This document shows, in pieces, positions 17,362 to 27,067 of a DNA stretch of 64,000 bases (positions are counted from its first letter, which is position 1; every line of letters starts with the position of its first letter). The stretch comes from Clostridiales bacterium. GTDB lineage: Bacteria; Bacillota; Clostridia; Oscillospirales; Acutalibacteraceae. The DNA lies in NCBI GenBank assembly GCA_021199275.1, contig JAJQIJ010000018.1:114767-178766 (forward strand). The letters run 5' to 3'. Both the position numbers and the translations under genes were made by a program. The notes below the pieces were generated by a model. The model was given only the letters and a program-made list of their open reading frames with translations. It had not been told where the DNA came from and did not search any database.

Positions 17362-19152
17362 CTATTGAATTTCTATGTTTTGATTGCCGCGGGCTTTAAA
17401 AATGAGTTCCTCCAGCGGGTCTCTTTTTTCCGCGGCGGGGGCGCTGTTTTTAAACAGGCCCAGCTTGTAATTTTTGCCTGTTACATCAAAAAGCGCCTGC
17501 TTTACCGCCTTTGAATGGGTGGGAATTTTTATAAACTGCCTGACTGTGGGGTTGGGGCTGTCTATCAGGAAAAATTCGCCCCTGACATAGCCCTTTGACC
17601 CGCTTAACACGCCGTAAAGCGCAATGTCTGACTTATAAATCATGTCAAGAAATTCGCCCCAGTGCGCAAATTCAGTGGTTTCACCCTGCTGCGCCGGTGC
17701 GGGCGCACTTTCAGGCATGGGTTTGGGCGCGGCTGCCTGCGCTGTTTCCGGCGCTGTTGCAGGCGCCGCGGGCGGTGTAATTTCAGGCACTGTTTCGGGC
17801 GGCTGAATTTCAGGCGCTGTTTCGGGCAGCGCGCTTTTTGGCGTGCCCGGCTGAATTTCAGGCGCCGTTTCGCCCGGCGCAGTTTCAGCATTTTCATTAT
17901 TTTGGTAAGAATCGCCCTGCTGCGCCGGTGTAAACGAATTTATTTCGCTTTCGGCAGCGGCGGGGTTTTCGCCCTGCCGGGCTTTAGCCTGCACGGCGGA
18001 CGGCATGCCCCTTTTAACAACGCGTTCAAGTGCGTCAACCCTGGCAAGCAGGGCTGACACAGACGCGTCAAGCTGCGGCACGCACAGCTTCATCATGCAC
18101 ATTTCCATTTCAATGCGGGCATTGGCGCCGGCTTTAACAGCCACGGCGGTGTTTTGCAGCAAATCAAGCGCAAATAAAATTTCCGAAAGGGAAAAAGACG
18201 CGGCGCTTGCTTTTATGCTTTCATATTCATCGTCTGTGCAAATTATAAGTTCACGGCTGTCTTTAACAGTTTTAATAACCATAAGACTGCGGAAATGGTT
18301 TATCATTTCACTGCAAAGCTGGGTCATGTCATAGCTTTCGGCGTAAAGCCTGCCTATTATGTTTATTGCGCCCGCGCTGTCTTTCGCCTGAACGCAGCAC
18401 GCAAGGTCATAAACCGCGGCGGCTTTTGCAAGCCCCGCAATTTCAGACACAAGGGCGGCTGTTATGGTTTTGCTTTTGCCCGCGCATTGGTCAAGTATTG
18501 ACAGGGCGTTTCTTACAGCCCCGTCTGCTATGCGGGAAATGAGCGCCGCAGCGTCATTATAAACTGTAAGCCCCTCTGCTGCGGCAACCGCCTTTAAGCG
18601 GGCTGTCATGTCTTTTGTTTGAACTCTTTTGAAATCAAAGCGCTGGCAGCGCGACAAAATGGTGGCGGGCAGCTTGTGAACTTCCGTGGTGGCAAGTATA
18701 AATATTACATGTTCCGGCGGCTCTTCCAGTGTTTTAAGCAGCGCGTTGAAAGCGCCCTGAGACAGCATGTGCACTTCGTCAATAATATAAACGCGGTATT
18801 TGCATTTGCTGGGGGTGTAATTGGCCTCTTCCCGCAGTTCGCGAATGTTGTCTACCCCATTGTTTGACGCGGCGTCAATTTCAACAATGTCATAAATAGA
18901 GCCGCTTTCAAGGCCCCTGCATATTTCGCAGCTGTTGCATGGCTCGCCGTCTTGGCTGTTGGGGCAGTTAACGGCGCGCGCAAGAATTCTGGCAGACGAA
19001 GTTTTGCCAGTGCCCCGTGAGCCTGTAAAAAGATAGGCATGCGAAACACGCCCCTGTTTAACTTCGTTTTTAAGGGTAGACGTTATATGTTCCTGCCCGC
19101 AGACTTCACCAAAGGTGCGCGGGCGGTATTTGCGGTATAACACACGGTACAT
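17362..19152 (-). CDS. dnaX: DNA polymerase III subunit gamma/tau
   Basis: 596-aa clamp-loader subunit. The N-terminal AAA+ module has a Walker A motif (GSRGTGKTS, about 44-52), a four-Cys zinc finger (CPNSQDGEPCNSCEIC, about 63-78), Walker B with DEVHML and sensor residues in LSRCQRF. Residues ~375-490 form a Pro/Glu/Ala-rich linker with repeated (E/K)TAPEIQP units, then a C-terminal domain begins at about 495. The linker is encoded by imperfect DNA repeats (about 17700-17880), so its length may vary. It is upstream of ebfC and recR. Confidence 0.96.
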   Translation of the reverse strand: MYRVLYRKYRPRTFGEVCGQEHITSTLKNEVKQGRVSHAYLFTGSRGTGKTSSARILARAVNCPNSQDGEPCNSCEICRGLESGSIYDIVEIDAASNNGVDNIRELREEANYTPSKCKYRVYIIDEVHMLSQGAFNALLKTLEEPPEHVIFILATTEVHKLPATILSRCQRFDFKRVQTKDMTARLKAVAAAEGLTVYNDAAALISRIADGAVRNALSILDQCAGKSKTITAALVSEIAGLAKAAAVYDLACCVQAKDSAGAINIIGRLYAESYDMTQLCSEMINHFRSLMVIKTVKDSRELIICTDDEYESIKASAASFSLSEILFALDLLQNTAVAVKAGANARIEMEMCMMKLCVPQLDASVSALLARVDALERVVKRGMPSAVQAKARQGENPAAAESEINSFTPAQQGDSYQNNENAETAPGETAPEIQPGTPKSALPETAPEIQPPETVPEITPPAAPATAPETAQAAAPKPMPESAPAPAQQGETTEFAHWGEFLDMIYKSDIALYGVLSGSKGYVRGEFFLIDSPNPTVRQFIKIPTHSKAVKQALFDVTGKNYKLGLFKNSAPAAEKRDPLEELIFKARGNQNIEIQ

Positions 19153-19223
19153 TCGGCATTCCCCTGTTTAAAATAGCGCTGCGCGCGCAGGCGCGGCAAT
19201 GCGTTTTACAAATAAAAACGGCC

Positions 19224-19356
19224 TGCATTTTATGGTGTAACGCACAGACTTGTCTGCGGCGCACAAAATGAACCACTTATTGCTGCTCGGTTCCCCGCCT
19301 GACAAGGTTCGCGGCCTTCTGTCGCACAGGGCCCATACGCTACACCATAAAATGCA
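19224..19356 (-). ncRNA. ffs: Signal recognition particle RNA (small type)
   Basis: About 133-nt RNA scaffold for Ffh. On the minus strand it contains GAACCTTGTCAGG and, across the apical loop, GGGGAACCGAGCAGCAATAAG, the conserved SRP helix 8 sequences. Its ends pair in a helix of about 19 bp (TGCATTTTATGGTGTA...). It has its own consensus promoter, and the basal helix runs into a T tract that probably terminates it. It is short compared with the ~265-nt Bacillus form, so the Alu domain is missing. Confidence 0.93.
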
Positions 19357-19373
19357 AGTGCCCGTTTTTAAAT

Positions 19374-19402
19374 ATTATACAACAGTTTTATTCGGAAATC
19401 AA
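19374..19402 (-). promoter_or_regulatory. Promoter of SRP RNA
   Basis: TTGATT (19397-19402), 17-base spacer, TATAAT (19374-19379) on the minus strand. The -35 box and part of the spacer lie inside the last codons of the flavin reductase gene. Confidence 0.85.
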
Positions 19403-19888
19403 CACTTTTTCAATTTCGCCGAAGTAAATTGTGTGCATGTCATTGTCAGAATACCATTTGTCTTTAATGGCGGGGTCTTCAAAACTGTCTGCGCCAAGAA
19501 ATGTTGAAGCCGCCTTTTTGCATATTACAACAAGCTTTGCCTCTTTAAAATAAGGCGCGGCGGCGGTGTAAACCGGGGTCAGCCCCGTTTCTTTCACCTT
19601 GTCTGTGTCTCTGCCGCTTTTGGCGCCGCAAAATGAAAGCGCTTTTTTATATTCAGCGGGGAAAAAGCAAAGTGAAAAATGGCTTTCACTGTCTATAAGC
19701 CCCTTTGTAAAGCGGCTTTGCCTTACGTAAACCGTGGCTGTGTCTTTGCCCCAAATTTCACCCACGGCGCCCCACGAAACAGTCATGGGGTTGCAGCCGC
19801 TGCCGTTTTTAGCAGTCAAAAGCGCCCAATCTTCGGCAAAAAGCGAAACAAAATTTTCTTTAACCTGCCTGATTGAAATTTCTTTCAT
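19388..19888 (-). CDS. Flavin reductase-like (FMN-binding split-barrel) protein
   Basis: 166-aa predicted cytoplasmic flavoprotein. The family is suggested by NPMTVSWGAVGEIWGKDTATVYVRQSRFT, the flavin-binding split-barrel segment, and by HFSLCFFPAEYKKALSFCGAKSGRDTDK, typical of flavoredoxin-like reductases. The ATG at 19888 is followed by an uninterrupted domain of normal length for the family. It is a single gene diverging from the aldo-keto reductase; its last bases contain the SRP RNA promoter. The electron donor and acceptor cannot be read from the sequence. Confidence 0.8.
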   Translation of the reverse strand: MKEISIRQVKENFVSLFAEDWALLTAKNGSGCNPMTVSWGAVGEIWGKDTATVYVRQSRFTKGLIDSESHFSLCFFPAEYKKALSFCGAKSGRDTDKVKETGLTPVYTAAAPYFKEAKLVVICKKAASTFLGADSFEDPAIKDKWYSDNDMHTIYFGEIEKVLISE

Positions 19889-20050
19889 AAAATCAACTCC
19901 GTTGTTATTTTGTAAACATGTTACGCATTAATTATATTTAAATAAAATTGCAAAATCAATATAAAATTATGATTTTTATAAAATAATGCTCGCACCGGGC
20001 GGCAAAATGTGCTACAATAATTTAAATTACATTTTAAAGAGGTGCACATT

Positions 20051-21046
20051 ATGTATTGCGCAAAAGAAACAAGATATGACAGCATGAAATATAACCCCTG
20101 CGGCAGCAGCGGGCTGAAGCTGAGCGCCCTGTCGCTGGGGTTATGGCAGAATTTCGGCATTAAAAACGACTATGACACCATGAAAAGCATAATTTTAACT
20201 GCGTTTGACAACGGCGTTACGCATTTCGATTTGGCAAACAATTACGGCCCTGAGCCCGGCAGGGCAGAAATAAATTTCGGCAGAATATTTAAAGAAAACC
20301 TGAAACCTTACAGAGACGAAATAATAATAAGCACAAAGGCGGGCTATGAAATGTGGCAGGGGCCTTACGGCGGTGTGAGCGGCACAAGAAAGCACCTGAC
20401 GGCGTCGCTTAACCAAAGCCTGAAACGCATGGGGCTTGATTATGTTGACATTTTTTACCACCACTGCATGGACCCTGAAACGCCGCTTGCCGAAACGGCG
20501 CTGGCCATGGCTGACGTTATAAGAAACGGAAAAGCGCTTTATGCCGGCATAAGCAATTATAACGGCAAAAAAATGCTGGAAATGAACACACTGTTTGAAA
20601 AATACAATGTGCCGTTTATAATAAACCAAAACAGATATTCAATTTTCAGCCGCGAAATTATTGACAATTCGCTGCGCGAGCAGGCGGTCAGCTGCGGCAA
20701 GGGCATTATTGCATTTTCGCCGCTGGCACAGGGTCAGCTGTCTGACAAATATGCAAACGGCATTCCTGAAAATTCGCGCCTTTACGGCAATGAGCGCCTG
20801 CAAAGGCATGTGGGTTATGATGAAAAGCGCGCCGTGCAGATTAAAAAGCTGGCAGATTTTGCGCATTCACGCGGCGAAACGCTTTCGCAAACCGCCGTGA
20901 AATGGCTGCTGGCAGACAGCGCAGTGACGTCTGTGCTTGTGGGTGTGCGTTCAAAAGAGCAGCTGCTTGAAAATTTAGCCGGGCTCAGCGGCAGCGCCCT
21001 GACTGAAGAGGAAATGCGGGAAATTGACAAAATCGTTTCAGCCTGA
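20051..21046 (+). CDS. Aldo-keto reductase, L-glyceraldehyde-3-phosphate reductase type
   Basis: 331-aa NADPH-dependent oxidoreductase of the YghZ-like group (Kv-beta-type aldo-keto reductase family). The ATG at 20051 is preferred over an in-frame GTG at 20042, which overlaps the AAGAGG ribosome site. RYDSMKYNPCGSSGLKLSALSLGLW opens the barrel. THFDLANNYG has the catalytic Asp and Tyr, the Lys is in ISTKAGYEMW, and the His is in DIFYHHCMDP. QTAVKWLLADSAVTSVLVGVRS near residue 280 is the cofactor region. It is a single-gene unit with its own terminator. The natural substrate is not defined. Confidence 0.9.
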   Translation: MYCAKETRYDSMKYNPCGSSGLKLSALSLGLWQNFGIKNDYDTMKSIILTAFDNGVTHFDLANNYGPEPGRAEINFGRIFKENLKPYRDEIIISTKAGYEMWQGPYGGVSGTRKHLTASLNQSLKRMGLDYVDIFYHHCMDPETPLAETALAMADVIRNGKALYAGISNYNGKKMLEMNTLFEKYNVPFIINQNRYSIFSREIIDNSLREQAVSCGKGIIAFSPLAQGQLSDKYANGIPENSRLYGNERLQRHVGYDEKRAVQIKKLADFAHSRGETLSQTAVKWLLADSAVTSVLVGVRSKEQLLENLAGLSGSALTEEEMREIDKIVSA

Positions 21047-21103
21047 CGCCATGGGCGCCCGGCTTTTTGCCATGGCTAATGGCAGGCAGGACTTACCAAA
21101 AAG

Positions 21104-21132
21104 CGCCGCGCACTGCTGCGCGGCGATTTTTT
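21104..21132 (+). terminator. Terminator of the aldo-keto reductase gene
   Basis: Perfect 9-bp stem CGCCGCGCA / TGCGCGGCG with a 4-base loop followed by A and seven T. Confidence 0.88.
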
Positions 21133-21168
21133 TGTAATTTTAAAACAGAGTCAGGGTGAATTTCACCG

Positions 21169-21345
21169 TCAGCAAAACTGATTTGATTTTTCATCATATT
21201 TATAGCCTATTTTTGCAAGCCTGCCCGTTACGGCAGCCCGACTTTCGCCAATGTCGGCGCACAAAGAGTCAAGGCTTGGGTAAAAGTCGCGCAGCTTTGT
21301 GTTCACCACGCTCAAAAGCATATAGTCGTCTTTAGGTAAGCTCAT
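21169..21345 (-). CDS. DUF4250 family small protein
   Basis: 58-aa cytoplasmic protein of unknown function. The start at 21345 (MSLPKDDYMLLSVVNTKLRD) has GAAAGGA 6 bases upstream; an in-frame TTG 15 bases earlier would overlap that site. The sequence (FYPSLDSLCADIGESRAAV, IGYKYDEKSNQFC) agrees with the short DUF4250 family of Firmicutes and is complete. It runs convergently with the aldo-keto reductase gene and divergently from gltX. Confidence 0.82.
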   Translation of the reverse strand: MSLPKDDYMLLSVVNTKLRDFYPSLDSLCADIGESRAAVTGRLAKIGYKYDEKSNQFC

Positions 21346-21457
21346 TTTATTTCCTTTCAAAAAGCAGCGGCGCCCCGCAGGGCGGCATGTTTTGCTTTAA
21401 TTAACGAATAATTTACCACATTATTATAAGTATTGCAAGCAAAGCGCAAAAAAGTTA

Positions 21458-21486
21458 TTGAATAATTTGCTGAAATATGCAATAAT
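21458..21486 (+). promoter_or_regulatory. Putative promoter of gltX
   Basis: TTGAAT, 17-base spacer, AATAAT, about 80 bases before the gltX start codon in an AT-rich gap. Confidence 0.5.
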
Positions 21487-21567
21487 ATATTAAATTTTTG
21501 TTAATTAGTAAATTGGCGGGAAGCGTCCCCCATAAGCTATTAAATTAATGATTGAGAGGCTTTTGGT

Positions 21568-23235
21568 ATGAACGGCTCAGAAAACAATAAAGTTTTGGCT
21601 GAACTGCTTTTTCCCGACATAACCGAAACGGTTGAATATTACGAAGAGCTTTACCCGCAGCGCCGGCTTGAGCAGGGCGCGCGTGTAACCCGCTTTGCGC
21701 CCAGCCCGACGGGTTTTTTGCATTTCGGCAATCTTTTTACATGCCTGGCGTCTTACAAAACCGCAAAAGAAAGCGGCGGCGTTTTTTATGTCAGGGTTGA
21801 AGACACAGACCAAAAGCGAAAGGTAGACGGCGCGGTTGAGATTATGTTAAAAGGGCTTGAAACTTTCGGCATAACGGCAGACGAGGGCGTGACCGGCGAC
21901 GGCACCGAAACCGGCGATTACGGCCCATATTACCAGACAAAGCGAAAGCAAATTTACCGCACATATGCAAAAAGCCTGACAGAGCGGGGCTTTGCATACC
22001 CCTGTTTTTGCACCCAAGAGGAGCTTGATGAAATCAGAGCTGCGCAGGAAAACGAAAGCACAAAGGGCTATTGGGGCAAATGGGCCAGGTGCCGTGATTT
22101 GGAAATAGGCGAAATAAAGAAAAACATAGCCGCGGGCAAAAAATGGACTCTGCGCCTGAAGTCACCCGGCAAGCCGGGCGGCAAATGCGTGCTTGGCGAC
22201 GTAATAAAGGGCAAAATAGAAATGCCCGAAAACATGCAGGACATTGTCATTTTAAAGTCTGACGGAATACCGACATATCACTTCGCCCATGTTATTGACG
22301 ACCATTTGATGCACACAACGCATGTGATTCGCGGCGACGAATGGCTTCCCAGCACAAGCATTCACCTGCAACTTTTCAGCCTGCTTGGCTTTAAAGCGCC
22401 GAAATATGCGCATATTGCCCCGATTATGAAAGAGGAAAACGGCGGCAAACGCAAGCTTTCAAAAAGAAAAGACCCCGAAATGGCCGTTTCATATTATGAC
22501 AAAGAGGGCTACCCCAAAGACAGCGTTATTGAATATATGCTTACTCTTGCAAATTCTGATTTTGAAGACTGGCGCAGGGCAAACAAAGACGCTCCTGCCG
22601 GCAGTTTTCCGTTTAATCTTAAAAAAATGAGCGTATCGGGCGCGCTGTTTGACATAATAAAGCTTGCCGACGTTTCAAAAAACGTAATTTCAAAAATGTC
22701 TGCCGGGCATGTATTTGAGCTTTCATATAACTGGGCTGAAAAGTACAGCCCGCAGCTGGCTGCGCTTTACGAAAAAGATTTTCAATATGCGCAGGCAATT
22801 CTTAATATTGACCGTGAAAACAAAAACCCCAGAAAAGACATTGCAAAATGGGCAGATATTAAAGACTATATTAGCTATATGTATGACGAAACGTTTGCGC
22901 CGTCATATGAACTGTGCGCAAATGCAACGCCTGAACTGGCAGTTTCTGTGCTGGAAAAATATAAAGACATTGTTGACACGGCTGACGACAAGGAAACATG
23001 GTTTGAAAAAATAAAAGATTTATGCCCAAAATGCGGTTGCACGCCGAACGTCAAGGAATTTAAGAAAAACCCAACGGCTTACAAAGGGCATGTGGGCGAT
23101 GTGTCAACAATAATTCGCGTTGCGCTTACAGGCAGGACAAACACCCCTGATTTATATTATATTACCGCCCTTTTGGGCAATAACAGGGTTTTGGCACGCC
23201 TAAAAAAAGCTCTTGAATATTACAAATGCAGTTAA
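21568..23235 (+). CDS. gltX: Glutamyl-tRNA synthetase
   Basis: 555-aa class I aminoacyl-tRNA synthetase that charges tRNA-Glu. The HIGH signature appears as FAPSPTGFLHFGN (43-55), followed by YVRVEDTDQKRK. The KMSKS-equivalent loop is RKLSKRKDPEMAVSYYD (about 296-312). It is longer than the usual ~485 residues, with ~40 extra N-terminal residues and an anticodon-binding half containing CPKCGC near residue 490. Such long forms are known in some Clostridia. glnS follows 45 bases downstream in the same direction. Confidence 0.95.
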   Translation: MNGSENNKVLAELLFPDITETVEYYEELYPQRRLEQGARVTRFAPSPTGFLHFGNLFTCLASYKTAKESGGVFYVRVEDTDQKRKVDGAVEIMLKGLETFGITADEGVTGDGTETGDYGPYYQTKRKQIYRTYAKSLTERGFAYPCFCTQEELDEIRAAQENESTKGYWGKWARCRDLEIGEIKKNIAAGKKWTLRLKSPGKPGGKCVLGDVIKGKIEMPENMQDIVILKSDGIPTYHFAHVIDDHLMHTTHVIRGDEWLPSTSIHLQLFSLLGFKAPKYAHIAPIMKEENGGKRKLSKRKDPEMAVSYYDKEGYPKDSVIEYMLTLANSDFEDWRRANKDAPAGSFPFNLKKMSVSGALFDIIKLADVSKNVISKMSAGHVFELSYNWAEKYSPQLAALYEKDFQYAQAILNIDRENKNPRKDIAKWADIKDYISYMYDETFAPSYELCANATPELAVSVLEKYKDIVDTADDKETWFEKIKDLCPKCGCTPNVKEFKKNPTAYKGHVGDVSTIIRVALTGRTNTPDLYYITALLGNNRVLARLKKALEYYKCS

Positions 23236-23280
23236 GATAATCAGAAATTAAGAAAGGGGGGCGCGCTGCGCCGCACATTT

Positions 23281-24942
23281 ATGGAAGAAAATAAGATAAG
23301 TTCAAATTTCATACATGATTTCATAGATAAGGATTTGGAAGACGGGGTTTACAGCCGCATTCAAACCCGCTTTCCGCCTGAGCCCAACGGGCATTTGCAT
23401 ATTGGGCACGCAAAAGCTATTTGCATTAACTTCGGCGTAAAGGAAAAATATTCCGGCGTGTGCAACCTGCGTTTTGACGACACCAACCCCACCAAAGAAG
23501 ACACGCAATATGTTGACGGAATAATGAGCGACATAAGCTGGCTTGGCTTTAAGTGGGACAATGTGTATTTTGCGTCTGACTATTTTGACTTTCTTTTTGA
23601 CTGCGCCGTAAAGCTTATAAAAAAAGGCAAGGCCTTTGTGTGCGACCTAACCCCGCAGGAGCAGCGCGAATACCGCGGCACTCTTACAGAGCCGGGGCGT
23701 GAAAGCCCTTTTCGCAACAGAAGCGTTGAAGAAAATTTAAACCTTTTTGAAAGAATGGCTAAAGGTGAATTTCCCGAAGAGTCTCGTGTTTTACGCGCAA
23801 AAATAGACATGAAAAGCTCAAACCTGAATATGCGCGACCCCGTTATTTACAGAATTATTTATGCAACCCACCACAGGACCGGCGACAAATGGTGCATTTA
23901 CCCTATGTATGATTTTGCGCACCCGCTGTCAGACGCGTGCGAGGGCGTAACGCATTCGCTTTGCTCGCTTGAATTTGAAAACCACCGCCCGCTTTACGAC
24001 TGGTTTGTAAACGAATGCATTGACGGTGAAAAACCGCGGCAGATTGAATTTGCAAGAATGAATTTGAATTACACGCTGACATCAAAAAGAAAATGCCTGA
24101 AACTGGTGGAAGACGGCATTGTAAACGGCTGGGACGACCCGCGCATGGCAACGCTTTGCGGCATGCGCCGGCGCGGATATCCAAGTGAAGCCGTGCGCGA
24201 GTTCTGCGAAAAAATCGGCGTGTCAAAAGCTTACAGCGTCATTGACTTTGCGCTGCTTGAAAGCTGCGTGCGAAATGTTTTAAATGAAAAAGCGCCGCGC
24301 GCAATGGTTGTGCTTGACCCTATAAAGCTTATAATAGACAATTATCCGGCCGATAAAACAGAGGAAATTGAAATTGAATACCACCCGAGCCACCCCGAAT
24401 ATGGCGGGCGTAAGGTTTTATTTTCAAAAGAGCTTTATATTGAACGCAGCGACTTTATGGCAGAGCCCATAAAAAAATATTTCCGCCTTTACCCCGGAAA
24501 CGAAGTGCGGCTGTTTAAGGCATATTTTGTAAAATGCACGTCTTATGAAAAAGACAGCCTGGGCAACGTTACCGCCGTGCATTGCACATATGACCCTGAA
24601 ACTTTCGGCGGCGACAGCCCTGACGGCAGAAAGGTAAAAGGCACAATTCACTGGGTGAGCGCAAATGAAAACGTTAAAGCGCAGATGCGACTTTATGACA
24701 GGCTGTTTTTAGTGCCAAACCCAAGCGACGAGGAAGGTGTGGGCTCGTTTGAAGAAAACGTAAACCCGAACTCGCTCAAAACGGTTGAAGCCGTGTGTGA
24801 AAAAAGCCTTGAAAAGTCTAAGCCGGAAGATAAATTCCAGTTTATGCGAAACGGCTATTTCTGCACAGACAAAGACAGCAGCGGCGACATGCTTATATTT
24901 AACAGAACCGTGCCGCTGAGAGACAGCTTTAAGATAAAATAA
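23281..24942 (+). CDS. glnS: Glutaminyl-tRNA synthetase
   Basis: 553-aa class I synthetase that directly attaches Gln to tRNA-Gln. HIGH is read as HLHIGHAK (37-44) in [20 protein letters not shown]. The KMSKS-equivalent is TLTSKRKC, followed by [27 protein letters not shown], a strong GlnRS signature. The C-terminal anticodon-binding beta barrels have GTIHWVSA. The likely ribosome site GAAAGGGGG lies 19 bases upstream with a GCGCGCTGCGC hairpin in between that could bring it closer. It probably shares a transcript with gltX. Confidence 0.96.
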   Translation: MEENKISSNFIHDFIDKDLEDGVYSRIQTRFPPEPNGHLHIGHAKAICINFGVKEKYSGVCNLRFDDTNPTKEDTQYVDGIMSDISWLGFKWDNVYFASDYFDFLFDCAVKLIKKGKAFVCDLTPQEQREYRGTLTEPGRESPFRNRSVEENLNLFERMAKGEFPEESRVLRAKIDMKSSNLNMRDPVIYRIIYATHHRTGDKWCIYPMYDFAHPLSDACEGVTHSLCSLEFENHRPLYDWFVNECIDGEKPRQIEFARMNLNYTLTSKRKCLKLVEDGIVNGWDDPRMATLCGMRRRGYPSEAVREFCEKIGVSKAYSVIDFALLESCVRNVLNEKAPRAMVVLDPIKLIIDNYPADKTEEIEIEYHPSHPEYGGRKVLFSKELYIERSDFMAEPIKKYFRLYPGNEVRLFKAYFVKCTSYEKDSLGNVTAVHCTYDPETFGGDSPDGRKVKGTIHWVSANENVKAQMRLYDRLFLVPNPSDEEGVGSFEENVNPNSLKTVEAVCEKSLEKSKPEDKFQFMRNGYFCTDKDSSGDMLIFNRTVPLRDSFKIK

Positions 24943-25074
24943 CTTGGGGGAAATAGCCCCCGCCTCTACAGGCGGCGGGGTGCGATTTTTAAGGAGCGGT
25001 GAGTACAATTTCCCGCTGAGGGCGGCAGCGGCTGTCGCCCCCCCACGTTAAATAACAGGCAAGCCCTTATTGAA
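24940..25074 (-). repeat. Structured intergenic repeat, copy A (full)
   Basis: About 135-bp member of the family also found at 46658, 60708 and 60960, in reverse orientation. It ends in TTCAATAAGGGC (minus strand, 25063-25074). It contains three hairpins: CCCCGCC / GGCGGGG, AGCGG / CCGCT around GAGTACAA, and GGGCG / CGCCC. It begins at the glnS stop codon. Confidence 0.8.
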
Positions 25075-25125
25075 ATATTTGGCACGCCCCGCGAAAAACC
25101 CGGGGCCCGGAGCCAAAAGCAAAGA

Positions 25126-26955
25126 GTGATTAAAGTGGAAAAGAGAAAAGGCATAAAAAATATTGCAATAATTGCCCATGTTGACCATGGAAAAACAACC
25201 TTGGTTGACGAATTGCTGCGCCAGAGCGGCACCTTCCGCGAGGGAGAGGTTGTAAACGAGCGGGTTATGGACAGCAACGCGCTTGAACGCGAGCGCGGAA
25301 TAACAATACTTTCAAAAAACACGGCTATACATTATAAAGACACAAAAATAAATATTGTTGACACACCCGGCCATGCAGATTTCGGCGGCGAAGTGGAACG
25401 TATTTTAACAATGGTAGACGGTGTGCTGCTGCTTGTGGACGCATTTGAGGGGTGCATGCCGCAAACCAAATTTGTGCTTAAAAAAGCGCTGCAATTGCAT
25501 AAAACCCCGTTGGTTGTAATCAATAAAATTGACCGCCCCATGGCGCGCCCGGCAGAGGTTTTGGACGAAGTGCTTGACCTGTTTATAGAGCTCGGCGCAG
25601 ACGACAACCAAATTGATTTCCCGGTGGTGTACGCTTCCGCCAAGGGCGGCTATTCGTCTCTTGAGCCGGACGCACGCGGCGGCGACATGCGCGTGCTGCT
25701 TGACACAATACTGGAAAAGATACCCGGCCCCGAATGCGACGCCGAAGCGCCGCTGCAAATTTTATTTTCGTCTTTGGAATATGACGACTATATCGGCAGA
25801 ATAGGCATAGGGCGGGTTGAGCGCGGCAAAGTAAATTCAAATTCAAGCTATGTTTTGTGCAAAACAGACGGCAGAACTGAAAATATACACCTGTCAATGC
25901 TTTACCAGTTTGAGGGGCTTAAAAAGGTTGAATGCAAAAGCGCCGAAGCGGGCGACATTATTTGCGTGGCCGGCATTTCAGACATAAATATAGGCGAAAC
26001 CCTGTGCGACGCAGACTGTGTGGAGCCGCTTGAGTTCATAAAAATAGACGAGCCCACAATAAGCATGAACTTCATTGTAAACGATTCACCGTTTGCCGGG
26101 CGAGAGGGCAAATATGTAACCAGCCGCAATTTGCGCGACAGGCTGTTTAAGGAAATTGAAACAAATGTTGCCATGCGGGTGGAAGAAACCGAAAACACAG
26201 ACACTTTCAAGGTTAGCGGCAGGGGCGAGCTGCACCTTTCAATACTTATTGAAACAATGCGGCGTGAAAATTATGAATTTCAGGTGTCGCGCCCGCAGGT
26301 AATACTTAAAAATGACGGAAATCAGGTAACAGAGCCCTGGGAACTGGCAATAATAGAAGTGCCTGAGCAATATATTGGCGCGGTTATGGAAAAGCTGTGT
26401 TCAAGAAAGGGCGAAATTGAAAATATGGACACGCGTTCAACGGGCATAACACATATTGAATTTAAAATTCCGTCGCGCGGGCTAATTGGCTACAGAGGCG
26501 AATTTTTGACTGACACAAACGGAAACGGAATTATGAACCAGTTGTTTCTCGGCTACTTCCCATGGGCGGGTGACATTGAATTCAGAACCCACGGTTCAAT
26601 AGTTGCGTTTGAAACGGGCGAAGCCACGGGTTATGGGCTGTGGAACACGCAGGACAGGGGCAGGCTGTTTATCACGCCCGGCACAGAGGTGTATGAGGGC
26701 ATGATAGTGGGCGAATGCGCGAAAAGCGGCGACATAGTGTGCAATGTGTGCAAAAAAAAGCATGTTACAAACACACGGGCAAGCGGCAGTGACGAAGCTC
26801 TTAAATTAGTGCCGCCCACAACACTTTCGCTGGAACAGAGCATGGAATTTTTGGCAGACGACGAGCTGCTTGAAATCACACCGATGTCAACAAGGCTCAG
26901 AAAATCAATTCTTGACAAAGGGCAGCGCCTCAAGGCTGAAAGCAGAAAAAAATAA
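25126..26955 (+). CDS. typA: Ribosome-associated GTPase TypA/BipA
   Basis: 609-aa translational GTPase. G1 is AHVDHGKTT (about 17-25), G2 lies around RERGITI, G3 is DTPGH and G4 is NKID. Domain II and the EF-G-like domains III/V follow, then the TypA-specific C-terminal domain ([30 protein letters not shown], and the end with [17 protein letters not shown]). The start is GTG at 25126 or GTG at 25135; neither has a strong ribosome site. A terminator follows directly. Confidence 0.96.
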   Translation: MIKVEKRKGIKNIAIIAHVDHGKTTLVDELLRQSGTFREGEVVNERVMDSNALERERGITILSKNTAIHYKDTKINIVDTPGHADFGGEVERILTMVDGVLLLVDAFEGCMPQTKFVLKKALQLHKTPLVVINKIDRPMARPAEVLDEVLDLFIELGADDNQIDFPVVYASAKGGYSSLEPDARGGDMRVLLDTILEKIPGPECDAEAPLQILFSSLEYDDYIGRIGIGRVERGKVNSNSSYVLCKTDGRTENIHLSMLYQFEGLKKVECKSAEAGDIICVAGISDINIGETLCDADCVEPLEFIKIDEPTISMNFIVNDSPFAGREGKYVTSRNLRDRLFKEIETNVAMRVEETENTDTFKVSGRGELHLSILIETMRRENYEFQVSRPQVILKNDGNQVTEPWELAIIEVPEQYIGAVMEKLCSRKGEIENMDTRSTGITHIEFKIPSRGLIGYRGEFLTDTNGNGIMNQLFLGYFPWAGDIEFRTHGSIVAFETGEATGYGLWNTQDRGRLFITPGTEVYEGMIVGECAKSGDIVCNVCKKKHVTNTRASGSDEALKLVPPTTLSLEQSMEFLADDELLEITPMSTRLRKSILDKGQRLKAESRKK

Positions 26956-26960
26956 AAATG

Positions 26961-26987
26961 ACGGGGCTTTGCAACAGCCCCGTTTTT
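26961..26987 (+). terminator. Terminator of typA
   Basis: ACGGGGCT / AGCCCCGT stem with a 7-base loop and a T run, six bases after the typA stop. Confidence 0.88.
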
Positions 26988-27067
26988 AACTAATATTTGA
27001 CAAAAACACGGCGCCGCCTGCTGACATTCAGCGGCGCGGCCGCCCGGCAGAATGAGCGGTGGTTATA

